64,000 nt of DNA, taken from the NCBI RefSeq assembly GCF_017814975.1, contig NZ_JAGIQA010000012.1, positions 174,769-238,768 of the forward strand, read 5' to 3'. Source of the DNA: Cupriavidus consociatus (GTDB taxonomy: Bacteria > Pseudomonadota > Gammaproteobacteria > Burkholderiales > Burkholderiaceae). The position numbers and the translations under genes are program-made. The notes under the pieces were generated by a model. That model saw nothing but the letters and a program-made list of their open reading frames with translations. It searched no databases and was not told the DNA's origin. Shown one piece after another: positions 1 through 7,392 of this stretch (position 1 is the stretch's first letter; the number at the start of each line of letters is the position of its first letter).

Positions 1-1827
1 TTCGAGGGCGTCACCGAAGCCACGCGCATGGCCACCGGGCCGCAGACAGGTTCGCTCTACGCGACCTCGCCCGAGGCCGGCACGCTGCCGCCGGCGGCGC
101 ATGCCAAGGGCGTGGGCGATACGCTGAACGGCCGCTTCGTGCTGGAAGAGTGCCTGGGCGTGGGCGGCATGGGCACGGTGTACAAGGCGCTCGACCTGCG
201 CAAGCTGGAGGCGTCTGACCGCAAGCCCTATATCGCCATCAAGGTGCTGAACCTGCAGTTCAGCGGCCATCCCAAGTCGCTGATCGCGTTGCAGCGCGAG
301 GCGCGCAAGGCGCAGACGCTGGCGCACCGGAATATCGTTACTGTTTACGACTTCGACCGCGACGGGCCGGTGGTCTTCCTGACCATGGAATACCTGTCGG
401 GCAATTCGCTCAACCATGTGCTGAAGGCGCCTGGATTCAGCGGCATGCCGATGGCGCGCGCCATGCCTATCATCAACGGCATGGGCAACGCACTGGCCTA
501 TGCGCACGAGCGCGGCTTCGTGCACTGCGACTTCAAGCCCGCCAACGTGTTCCTGACCGACAGCGGCGAGGTCAAGGTGATCGACTTCGGCATCGCGCGC
601 GGCTTCCTGCCGCCGGCTGACGAGTCCGACCGCACCGTGTTCGATCCCGGCTCGCTGGGCGGCATGACGCCGGCCTATGCGAGCCCCGAGATGTTCGAGC
701 ACCGCGAGCCCGACCCGCGCGATGACATCTACGCGCTGGCCTGCGTGACCTACGAACTGATCACAGGCAAGCATCCGTACCAGCGCATGTCGGCCAACCA
801 GGCGCGCGAAGCAGGCGTCAAGCCCCCGCAGCCGCCGCAGCTCAGCCGCACGCAGTGGAAGACGATGCGCGAGGCGCTGTCGCTGGATCGCGCCACGCGC
901 ACGCCAACCGTTGCGCGCTTCCTGCACGGCATGAGCGCGGTGCCGATGACCACGCCGTCGCAGCGCTCGCCGATGATGATCGGCGGTGTCGCTGCCGTGC
1001 TCGCCGGGGTGTCGGCGATCGGCTACTACGCCTGGCATGCGCAGCGCCAGCCCGCCGCGCCGCCCGCCCAGACGCGTGCGGAAGCGCCCGTCACGCCGCC
1101 CGTCACGCCGCCCGTACCGCCACCGGCAGAACCGCCTGCGCCGGCGCGCCCAGCGGTGTTTTCCATGGCCGAGGTCACCAAGGCGCTCGCCGCCGTGCCG
1201 TGTTCGCTGCTCAGCGCCAGCGAGAAGGCCCATACACTGCGCGTGCGCGGCTTCCTGGCCGACAGCGTGGGGCCGGCGCGCCTGCGCGAGCAGTTGGCGG
1301 CGTTGCCCGGCGTGAAGGGCGTGACCGTCGAGACGCAGCCCCTTGCCGAGGACAAGTGCGATGTGGCGAAGCTGGTTGCGCCGTACTGGTCCGGCAATCG
1401 CGAAGGCGGCAGCGCCTCGTCGTTGCGGCTGCGCGGCAAGAGCTCGCAGCTGACCGATGGCTCGCCGCTGGTGCTGGAGCTGCGTACGCCGGCACAGGAA
1501 TCCTATGTCTACGTCGATTACTTCGCCGCCGACGGCAAGGTCGCGCACATGGTGCCCAGCACGCGCGTGTCGGCCCACCAGGCCCCGGCAGGCCACCAGG
1601 CGACGATCGGCGAAGGCGGCGCGTGGGTCGTGTCGGCCCCCTTCGGCACCGAGCTGGTGGTGTTGCTGACGACGCCGGTGCCACTGTTCGAAGGGCGCCG
1701 CACCGAGGTGGAAGGCCGGCAGGAATACCTGCGCGCGCTGGAAAAGCCGCTGGCGCAGATGGCGCGTACCTATGGCAACGACCGCATCAGCGCGGACGTA
1801 GTGCAGATCTCGACGCGTGCGCGCTGA
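1..1827 (+). CDS. Membrane-anchored Ser/Thr protein kinase with C-terminal DUF4384-like domain (possibly 5' partial)
   Basis: This is a Hanks-type protein kinase, expected to phosphorylate Ser/Thr of cytoplasmic partners. Counting from the ATG at base 28, the glycine loop GVGGMG is at 44-49, the ATP lysine is in AIKVL (K72), the catalytic loop is HCDFKPAN (D168), DFG is at 186-188 and the P+1 region is YASPE. The usual HRD arginine is Cys, so it is a non-RD kinase. A membrane segment at about 315-335 and a Pro-rich linker precede a C-terminal region resembling DUF4384, predicted periplasmic and possibly sensory. The frame stays open to base 1 and there is no ribosome site before base 28, so the true start may lie upstream of the window. 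It converges on the SUMF1-type gene. With the PP2C and double-FHA genes it forms a complete kinase-phosphatase-reader set, as in type VI threonine phosphorylation pathways. The substrate is unknown; FHA-protein Thr sites are the obvious candidates. Confidence 0.9.
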   Translation, partial: FEGVTEATRMATGPQTGSLYATSPEAGTLPPAAHAKGVGDTLNGRFVLEECLGVGGMGTVYKALDLRKLEASDRKPYIAIKVLNLQFSGHPKSLIALQREARKAQTLAHRNIVTVYDFDRDGPVVFLTMEYLSGNSLNHVLKAPGFSGMPMARAMPIINGMGNALAYAHERGFVHCDFKPANVFLTDSGEVKVIDFGIARGFLPPADESDRTVFDPGSLGGMTPAYASPEMFEHREPDPRDDIYALACVTYELITGKHPYQRMSANQAREAGVKPPQPPQLSRTQWKTMREALSLDRATRTPTVARFLHGMSAVPMTTPSQRSPMMIGGVAAVLAGVSAIGYYAWHAQRQPAAPPAQTRAEAPVTPPVTPPVPPPAEPPAPARPAVFSMAEVTKALAAVPCSLLSASEKAHTLRVRGFLADSVGPARLREQLAALPGVKGVTVETQPLAEDKCDVAKLVAPYWSGNREGGSASSLRLRGKSSQLTDGSPLVLELRTPAQESYVYVDYFAADGKVAHMVPSTRVSAHQAPAGHQATIGEGGAWVVSAPFGTELVVLLTTPVPLFEGRRTEVEGRQEYLRALEKPLAQMARTYGNDRISADVVQISTRAR

Positions 1828-1874
1828 CGGCGCGCACGCGTCGGCTTGCACTTGATGCCAGGCACTGCTGCGCG

Positions 1875-3095
1875 CTATTTCATGTCGCGCGCCACGCGGA
1901 AGCCATTCTGCGACTGCCGCACGCTCGGGCTGTACTTGAAGCGCGTGGAAGACACCATATAGCTGGCCCCTTCGCGCCACGAGCCACCGCGGATCACGCG
2001 CGTGCCGCAGGCGTTCTCGTTCCAGGCGCGTCCGTCCGCGGGCGCGCCCTTGTACGAACTGTGCCAGCAATCGGCCACCCATTCCCACACGCTGCCGTTG
2101 ACATCATGCAGGCCCCACGGGTTGGCGCCGAACGAACCCACCGGCGCCGGCGCATCGTTGCTCCACGGATCGCCGCATTCCTTGCAGTTGGCGTTGCCCT
2201 TGCGCATCTGGTCGCCCCACCAGAACGCGCTGGTGGTGCCGCCGCGCGCGGCGTATTCCCATTCCGATTCTGTCGGCAGGCGGTAGGCCTTGCCGGTGGT
2301 CTTGCTCAGCCACTCCACATACTGTTGCGCATCATCCCAGCTGACATCGCGTACCGGTGAGTTCTTCGCGCTTTCCGCAACGGTTGGCACGCGCTGGCAG
2401 CCGCCGGCGTCGACACAGGCGTTCCACTGCTCGACCGTGACTTCGAAGCGGCCGATCGCGAACGGCTGCCCGATGGTGACGTGGTGCGGCGGCTTCTCCG
2501 CCGGATCGCTGGCGCTGCTGCCCATGATGAAGCTGCCCGCGGGCAGCGCGATCAGTACAGGGCAAGCAGGGCAATCGCGAATTTCGCCGGCGCGGGCTGG
2601 CGGCGGCGCCACACTGACCGAGCCAACGGCAGCGGTGCCGGCCTTGGGCGCTGCCGCCGAGGGCGGAGCCGGAGCAGGAGCCGGCGCGGAACGGGCAGCG
2701 GCAGGCGCGGACGCAGCCGGCGCTCGCGAGACCTGCCCGCCCGAGGAAGTGCCGGGCCGGGGCGCCGGGGTGGGCTGCTGCTGTGCCTTCGGCGCGGGCG
2801 CTGGTGCCGATGCCGGTGCCGACGCACGCAGCCGTTCGAGCCGTGCCTTGGCCAGCACCGCGAAGCGACCATTGGGATATTGCTTCAGGTACGCCTCGTA
2901 GTCCGCGGCGTAATTGCTGTTCTTGATCGATTCCCAGAAGCTGAGCTCATACTGCTCGTCGGTGTTCTTGGGCAGGATGCCTGCGAGCAGCAGCGGGTCC
3001 GTGGACGCTGCAGACGCCGCACCCATGGAAAGTGCGGTGGAGGCGAGAACCCCGGCCATCGCGGCCAGGTGCACGACTGGTAGATTGCGCCACAT
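1875..3095 (-). CDS. Secreted SUMF1/FGE-like domain protein lacking the catalytic cysteines
   Basis: This is a 406-residue exported protein: a signal peptide (about 1-30), a short helical motif of the FWESIK...DYEAYL...FPxGxFAxLA type (about 52-90) often seen near bacterial signalling kinases, an Ala/Pro-rich linker (about 95-170), and a C-terminal formylglycine-generating-enzyme fold (about 175-405) with [24 protein letters not shown] and RGGSW motifs. Where active bacterial enzymes have two cysteines just after RGGS, this protein has Glu and Met ([10 protein letters not shown]). Formylglycine synthesis is therefore unlikely and a binding or sensing role is inferred. The start at 3095 is chosen because GAGGTG lies five bases before the ATG and the signal peptide begins there; a longer frame exists but lacks such support. 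It converges on the kinase gene with a 47-base gap, and SUMF1-domain proteins accompany PpkA-type kinases in type VI loci. Confidence 0.85.
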   Translation of the reverse strand: MWRNLPVVHLAAMAGVLASTALSMGAASAASTDPLLLAGILPKNTDEQYELSFWESIKNSNYAADYEAYLKQYPNGRFAVLAKARLERLRASAPASAPAPAPKAQQQPTPAPRPGTSSGGQVSRAPAASAPAAARSAPAPAPAPPSAAAPKAGTAAVGSVSVAPPPARAGEIRDCPACPVLIALPAGSFIMGSSASDPAEKPPHHVTIGQPFAIGRFEVTVEQWNACVDAGGCQRVPTVAESAKNSPVRDVSWDDAQQYVEWLSKTTGKAYRLPTESEWEYAARGGTTSAFWWGDQMRKGNANCKECGDPWSNDAPAPVGSFGANPWGLHDVNGSVWEWVADCWHSSYKGAPADGRAWNENACGTRVIRGGSWREGASYMVSSTRFKYSPSVRQSQNGFRVARDMK

Positions 3096-3135
3096 CTTCA
3101 CACCTCGTCGGACGGCAGCGAACCCGTTTGCATGC

Positions 3136-3151
3136 CGGCACATGCCCTGCG
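3136..3151 (+). promoter_or_regulatory. Candidate sigma-54 (-24/-12) promoter for the DUF4399 pair
   Basis: The sequence CGGCACATGCCCTGCG has GG and GC separated by exactly ten bases, the spacing required by sigma-54. It keeps GGCAC and CTGC of the consensus but lacks the leading T of TGGCAC. It points toward the two DUF4399 genes, with a long (about 215-base) leader if used. It is weaker than the two promoters before the peptide genes. Confidence 0.35.
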
Positions 3152-3375
3152 GGCGCATTGTGGTGTTGCCGAGACCTCGACCGGCTTGCTTCAAGATAGC
3201 ACAGCGCCTGTGTCCCGGGCGAAGCATTGCAAAGCCCCACGCTTCGCCGGGGTCGCATTTTCCAGGCTTGCGTCCTAACCTGAATGACGAATCGCCGAGC
3301 GCTGGCCAACAAGCAACAAGAATGGGCTGACGGGACAACGTGATCGGGTTTCGGGCAGATCTCCGGGGAGGGCGT

Positions 3376-3801
3376 ATGTCCAGACGATTCCTGTTCCGCC
3401 TGGCGGCGGCTGTCGTGTTCGCGGCCGCGCCATCGCTGTCACTGTCGACAGCCGCTCCACCCAATGCCGAGGCTTACATCATCTGGCCACACGATGGCAC
3501 GGTGATCAGCGGCGGCAAGTTCTGGGTGCGCATGGGGCTGCGCAACATGGGCGTGTGCCCCAAGGGCATCGAGCTGCCGCGCTGCGGCCACCACCACCTG
3601 TTGATCGACGTCGAGTTGCCGCCGCTGGACAAGGAAATTCCGAACGACCGGAACCACCTGCACTTCGGCGCGGGCGAGACCGACGCGCGCATCGAACTGC
3701 CGCCGGGCAAGCACACCCTGCAGCTGCTGATGGGCGACGCCAAGCACATACCGTTCGAGCCGCCGATCTATTCGAAGAAGATCACGATCACCGTGCGCTA
3801 G
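3376..3801 (+). CDS. DUF4399 periplasmic protein, copy 1
   Basis: This is a 141-residue protein with an N-terminal signal peptide ([15 protein letters not shown]...) followed by a DUF4399 domain. The family signature [25 protein letters not shown] and the [14 protein letters not shown] strand are all present. The histidine clusters suggest metal binding, but no function is established for the family. This copy has two cysteines (GVCPKG and LPRCGHHH) that its neighbour lacks. The start is at 3376 because GGGGAGGG precedes the ATG at good spacing. Forty-five bases separate it from the second copy, so the two are probably co-transcribed. Their place between the kinase/SUMF1 genes and the exported peptides suggests a periplasmic accessory role in the same system, but that is inference from position only. 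Confidence 0.85.
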   Translation: MSRRFLFRLAAAVVFAAAPSLSLSTAAPPNAEAYIIWPHDGTVISGGKFWVRMGLRNMGVCPKGIELPRCGHHHLLIDVELPPLDKEIPNDRNHLHFGAGETDARIELPPGKHTLQLLMGDAKHIPFEPPIYSKKITITVR

Positions 3802-3846
3802 CGTTGCGTGCGGCGTGGCGTTGCACGGTCACCAAGGGAGAGGGTT

Positions 3847-4275
3847 ATGTCCAGACTACTTGCTGCCGCTGCGCTGGCTGCCAGCGTGCTGGTATCGTTC
3901 GCGGCCCAGGGCGGATCCACGCCAGCGCCGGCGAATGCCTATCTCTATATCGGGTGGCCCAATGACGGGCAGGTGATGCCTGCCGGCAAGCCGTTCAAGG
4001 TATGGTTTGGATTGCGCAACATGGGGGTGGCGCCGAAGGATGTGAAGTTCAAGAACACCGGACACCATCATCTGCTGATCGATGTCGACCTGCCGCCGAT
4101 GGACAAGGAAATCCCGAACGACCGGAACCACCTGCACTTTGGCGCAGGCGAGACCGAGACCATGCTGGAGCTGCCGCCCGGCAAGCATACGTTGCAGCTG
4201 ATCATGGGGGATGACAAGCACATCCCCACAAATCCGCCCGTGTATTCAAAGCGCATCACGATCTACGTAAAGTAA
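3847..4275 (+). CDS. DUF4399 periplasmic protein, copy 2
   Basis: This is a 142-residue paralogue of the preceding gene. It has a signal peptide (MSRLLAAAALAASVLV...) and the same DUF4399 core ([43 protein letters not shown]). Strong identity in the second half with divergence in the signal peptide and the middle indicates tandem duplication followed by selection on the histidine-rich core. The two cysteines of copy 1 are replaced (GVAPKD, KNTGHHH). The start at 3847 follows AAGGGAGAGGG. The gene is followed by a dispersed repeat and then by the sigma-54 promoter of the peptide genes. Function is unknown. Confidence 0.85.
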   Translation: MSRLLAAAALAASVLVSFAAQGGSTPAPANAYLYIGWPNDGQVMPAGKPFKVWFGLRNMGVAPKDVKFKNTGHHHLLIDVDLPPMDKEIPNDRNHLHFGAGETETMLELPPGKHTLQLIMGDDKHIPTNPPVYSKRITIYVK

Positions 4276-4290
4276 AACGCCCCACATAGG

Positions 4291-4560
4291 ACCGGCGCGC
4301 AGCGCAGCCGTAGGCGTTCCTACGTTGACGCCAGCAGCAGGGGCCACCCACAGCTCTGGGCTCGTTCAAACATCGCATCGTTCCCGAGTCACCGAGGCGC
4401 ACCACGGCGGCAGGCAGTCCCGCTCTGCAATGAAGCGCAGCCCCGAACGAAAGTCCCGGCCCAGTACGATAAAAGTGGCCGCCCGCCGAGGGCAGTAAAC
4501 GCGATTTTTGGTGACTTTTTGTCGCTCGGACAAAAAGTTACCCGCCCTTCAGGGCGGAAC
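4291..4560 (+). repeat. Dispersed repeat copy A with two conserved hairpins
   Basis: This roughly 270-bp non-coding element recurs twice more in the window (24750-25044 inverted, 25171-25472). The left end carries the hairpin CGTAGG-CGTT-CCTACG (4309-4324). The right end carries a 13-bp stem ACTTTTTGTC...GACAAAAAGT with loop GCTCG (4511-4541), followed directly by CCGCCCT-TC-AGGGCGG (4542-4557). Both terminal hairpins show paired substitutions in the other copies. There is no credible reading frame. It fills most of the gap between the DUF4399 pair and the peptide promoter, and its hairpins could also stop read-through transcription. Confidence 0.8.
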
Positions 4561-4783
4561 TGGGCACAAAAACAACCACCAGATTCCAAGCGCAAGCGCA
4601 CCCTCGAGAGCGCCCACCCCCGCTGTCACAGCTCATCCAACACCCACCCTCAATCTGTTGGGCCGAACCCACCATCCGCCGCGCTTCATCAACATCGCTA
4701 GCCCCGGCCAGGAAGGCAAAATCAAACAAAAACCCCCGTATTTTCAGGCGTTTACAAAACGCCAGCCCAAGAACACAACCCCC

Positions 4784-4799
4784 TGGCACGCTCCCTGCG
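4784..4799 (+). promoter_or_regulatory. Sigma-54 (-24/-12) promoter of the tandem leader-peptide genes
   Basis: TGGCACG-CTCC-CTGCG matches the sigma-54 consensus TGGCACG-N4-TTGCW with one mismatch in the -12 element, and the GG to GC spacing is exactly ten bases. The predicted start of transcription is near 4810, leaving a leader of about 65 bases before the first peptide gene. A perfect inverted repeat GGCGTTT-ACA-AAACGCC (4747-4763) sits about 20 bases upstream and is a possible binding site. The cluster encodes its own GAFTGA-containing sigma-54 activator. Confidence 0.8.
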
Positions 4800-4875
4800 A
4801 TATCCCAACCGAGCGCGACACCAACCCGATGCTCGAACCCAACCCAGGCAACACCATCCTCACCAGGAGCCCATC

Positions 4876-5145
4876 ATGACCACGCTGACCATCAACGACC
4901 TGACCACCATCGACACCCTGGACCAGAAGCGCATGCACGCCGTCCGCGGCGGCTTCGCCTACGTGCCGTTCGTCGCCGCCTACATGCCGCTGAAGCTGTC
5001 GATCGACAAGAGCATCACCGCCACGCAGGAAATCGCGCAAATGCAGACCGTCACCAACATGAACGGCAACGGCTCCGCGTTCCTGGACCACGTCAAGTCG
5101 AACGTCCACACCAACCAGAACGCCAGCAACAACATCTACGGCTGA
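4876..5145 (+). CDS. Double-glycine leader peptide 1 (exported peptide precursor)
   Basis: This is an 89-residue precursor. Its first 26 residues form a leader (MTTLTINDL...LDQKRM) ending in MHAVRGG, a double-glycine site of the kind cut by C39 peptidase exporters. Cleavage would release a 63-residue core with no cysteine, rich in Asn, Gln, Thr and Ser and ending NQNASNNIYG. It shares about 75 percent identity with the next gene, including the leader. CAGGAG lies nine bases before the ATG. It lies behind a sigma-54 promoter and upstream of the export genes, so it is the presumed cargo of the C39 transporter at 12216-15341. Whether the core is a bacteriocin, an adhesin, a fibril subunit or a signal cannot be told from sequence. 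No RiPP-modifying enzyme is nearby, so the product is probably unmodified. Confidence 0.88.
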   Translation: MTTLTINDLTTIDTLDQKRMHAVRGGFAYVPFVAAYMPLKLSIDKSITATQEIAQMQTVTNMNGNGSAFLDHVKSNVHTNQNASNNIYG

Positions 5146-5197
5146 GTCCTCGCGCCATAGCTGCCCACGCACCCATACCGATACCCGGAGAACGATC

Positions 5198-5467
5198 ATG
5201 ACCACGCTGACCATCAAGGACCTGCCCGCCACCGAAACCCTCGACAGCAAGCGCATGCACGCCGTGCGCGGCGGCCTCAGCTACATGCCCTTCGCGGCGG
5301 TCTACGCCCCGATCAAGCTCAAGCTCGACAGCAGCATCACCGCCACGCAGGAAATCGCGCAGATGCAGTCTGTCACCAACCTGAATGGCAACGGCTCGGC
5401 CTTCCTGGACCATGTCCGTTCGCATGTGGATACCAACCAGAACGCCAGCAACAATATCTATCGTTGA
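5198..5467 (+). CDS. Double-glycine leader peptide 2 (paralogue of peptide 1)
   Basis: This 89-residue precursor has the same architecture as its upstream neighbour: a 26-residue leader ending MHAVRGG and a 63-residue core ending NQNASNNIYR. By eye 67 of 89 positions are identical. The stretch SITATQEIAQMQ, the NGNGSAFLDHV block and the TNQNASNNIY tail are the best conserved, while the first 20 core residues and the charge pattern vary. CGGAG precedes the ATG. The 52-base gap to peptide 1 contains no promoter signal, so the pair is probably one transcript. A strong GC hairpin follows 21 bases after the stop. Retained similar paralogues suggest co-assembly or graded diversification, as in two-peptide secreted factors. 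Confidence 0.88.
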   Translation: MTTLTIKDLPATETLDSKRMHAVRGGLSYMPFAAVYAPIKLKLDSSITATQEIAQMQSVTNLNGNGSAFLDHVRSHVDTNQNASNNIYR

Positions 5468-5488
5468 GAAGCTTGTTGAGATGGCGCT

Positions 5489-5514
5489 GCGCCGCGGGGA
5501 CGTCTCCGCGGCGC
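5489..5514 (+). terminator. GC hairpin after the peptide pair (terminator or attenuator)
   Basis: A perfect 9-bp stem GCGCCGCGG...CCGCGGCGC with an 8-base loop lies 21 bases after the second peptide stop. No T-run follows, so it may stabilise the 3' end of an abundant peptide mRNA or allow partial read-through to the outer-membrane factor gene. A comparable hairpin follows the third peptide gene (17535-17558). Confidence 0.55.
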
Positions 5515-5671
5515 GCCTTATGTGCCCATCCATGGCCGACTGCACGTGATTTCGCCTGATGCAGATCGGGGTTGGAGCGCGCGCCCGCGCGCACCACAAT
5601 ACAGACAGACATCCGCGGCCACGGCACGCCAGTGCGTCCCGCCCCGCCGCGCACGCACGCAGGATCGCACC

Positions 5672-7132
5672 GTGCCCGTATCCCTTACCGCCGCTTCCCG
5701 GGTCATGCCGACCCAAGCCTCGCGCCGCCTTGCCTGGCTCGCATCCGCCGCATGCGCCGCGCTGCTGGCCGGCTGCGCCGATTTCCGGCCACCGGTGTAC
5801 CAGCGCCCGGAAACGCCGGCCAAGGCCGAATGGTCGCGCCAGGATTCGATCACGGTGTCGCCCAGGGAAGCGGTGCAGCCCAACTGGTGGCACAACTTCA
5901 ACGACCCGTACCTGGACGGCCTGATCGACCAGGCGCTGGCCGGCAACTACGACATCAAGGTGCTGGCCGCGCGCATCCGCGTGGCGAATGCGCAGATCGG
6001 CGAAGCGCGTGCCGGCGGGCTTCCGGTAATCGATATCGGTGCCGGTGCGAGCTTCGAGAAAAGCACCCGGCAGAAGTCCACCTGGACCTATAACGCCGGC
6101 GCGCAGCTGAACTGGGATATCGATATCTGGGGCAAGGTAGAGAAGGGCGTGCAGGCGCAGACCGCCGAGTTCCGCGCCACCGAGGCTGACTGGCGCGCCG
6201 GCTACCTGACGCTGGTGTCCAATGTATCGACCACTTACTTCACGATCCTGCAGTTCGACGAGCAGATCGAGCAGCAGACGCGCACCGTCGCCAAGAACGG
6301 GCAGATCCTCACCACCTACCAGGCCATGTACCAGAACGGCCTGGTGCCCAAGATCCGCGTGATGCAGCAACAGGCGGAAATCAACCGGCTCAACAAGGAC
6401 CTGCTGGAACTGCGCCGTTCGCGCGATGTGGCGGAGAACGCGCTGGCGACACTGGTGGGCGTGCCCGCGGGCAATCTCAAGGTGCCGGCGGGACGCCTGC
6501 AGGACCGCGTCAAGCCGCCCAGCGTGCCGGCCGGCCTGCCGTCGCAGTTGCTGGCGCGCCGGCCCGATATCGTCGCGGCCGAATATCGCGTGCTGGCGGC
6601 CTACAACATCGTCGGCCAGGCGCGGCTGGCGCAGTTGCCCAGCATCAGCCTGACCGCGCGCGGCGGCACCGCCAGCTTTGCGCTGAGCGACCTGCTCAAG
6701 TCCTTCACCTTCGGCTTCATGCCGAGCATCAACCTGCCCATGCTCGATCCCAGCGTGCGCGCGCGCGTGAAGACCACCGAGGCGCAGGTGGGCGTGGCGG
6801 AAAACGAATATGGCCGGGCCGTGATGACTGCATTCGAAGAGGTGGAGAGCGCACTGGTCAATGTCGATGCGCACAAGAAGCAGCGCGTCGAGCTGCAGCA
6901 GCAGGTGGAGCAGCTGCGCGTGGTCTCGGCCCAGATCGAGGCGCAACTCAGGGAAGGCGTGGTGTCGCAGCTCGAGGTGTTCGAGACCGAGCGCTCGCTG
7001 CTGAACGCTCAGCTGCAATTGTTGGCGGTCCACCAACAGATCCTGGCCGACACTGTCACGCTGTACAAGGCGCTTGGCGGCGGCTGGCCCGACACCGAAG
7101 TGCGCAACACGGCGGCCAGCCAGCCGCAATAG
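5672..7132 (+). CDS. NodT/TolC-family outer-membrane efflux lipoprotein
   Basis: This 486-residue protein is predicted to form the trimeric outer-membrane duct of a type I secretion system. A signal peptide ends in the lipobox LLAGC (Cys35 from this start). Two outer-membrane-efflux repeats follow, with the typical WWHNFNDPYLDGLIDQAL opening, a beta segment near YNAGAQLNWDIDIWGK, and long helical hairpins. The GTG at 5672 is preferred because AGGA lies seven bases upstream; an ATG at 5705 would give a shorter signal peptide with the same lipobox. It lies 204 bases after the second peptide gene and 260 bases before the FHA operon. In this context it should pair with the HlyD-type adaptor and the C39 ABC exporter, although NodT proteins also serve drug efflux pumps. 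Confidence 0.9.
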   Translation: MPVSLTAASRVMPTQASRRLAWLASAACAALLAGCADFRPPVYQRPETPAKAEWSRQDSITVSPREAVQPNWWHNFNDPYLDGLIDQALAGNYDIKVLAARIRVANAQIGEARAGGLPVIDIGAGASFEKSTRQKSTWTYNAGAQLNWDIDIWGKVEKGVQAQTAEFRATEADWRAGYLTLVSNVSTTYFTILQFDEQIEQQTRTVAKNGQILTTYQAMYQNGLVPKIRVMQQQAEINRLNKDLLELRRSRDVAENALATLVGVPAGNLKVPAGRLQDRVKPPSVPAGLPSQLLARRPDIVAAEYRVLAAYNIVGQARLAQLPSISLTARGGTASFALSDLLKSFTFGFMPSINLPMLDPSVRARVKTTEAQVGVAENEYGRAVMTAFEEVESALVNVDAHKKQRVELQQQVEQLRVVSAQIEAQLREGVVSQLEVFETERSLLNAQLQLLAVHQQILADTVTLYKALGGGWPDTEVRNTAASQPQ

Positions 7133-7298
7133 CGCGCTCGCTGCCGCGCAGCGCGCCGGTGCCCGCTGCCCCTTCGCGCGCGGCGTGACGCATGCGTACG
7201 CAACGCGTTGCGCAATGCCTGCCACGCAGCGTGCCGATCCTGCCTCATTCCATGCTCAACTCAGTGAAAACACGCGGCTGCGCGCGTGCCGCCGCCAA

Positions 7299-7326
7299 TT
7301 GACTAGCCTAAGCCGTCGCCTACTAT
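7299..7326 (+). promoter_or_regulatory. Putative sigma-70 promoter of the FHA-adaptor-exporter operon
   Basis: TTGACT (7299-7304) and TACTAT (7321-7326) are separated by 16 bases, close to the vegetative consensus, with the start codon 66 bases downstream. About 90 bases further upstream lie two adjacent perfect palindromes, ACGCATGCGT (7188-7197) and GCAACGCGTTGC (7200-7211), possible regulator sites. This implies that the machinery is made from a housekeeping promoter while the peptides use sigma-54. Confidence 0.5.
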
Positions 7327-7392
7327 GTTCTTAGTCGCTTCACCCCCCTTGGCCGGCCGCCGCGGCAGCCGCGCTGTTGGCTCCCTGGAAAC

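Noticed and set aside
1875..3095. Active formylglycine-generating enzyme
   Set aside because: Both catalytic cysteine positions are substituted, and no sulfatase gene is nearby.
4876..5467. Lanthipeptide or other modified RiPP precursors
   Set aside because: The cores have no cysteine and no modifying enzyme (LanM, radical SAM, YcaO) lies nearby.
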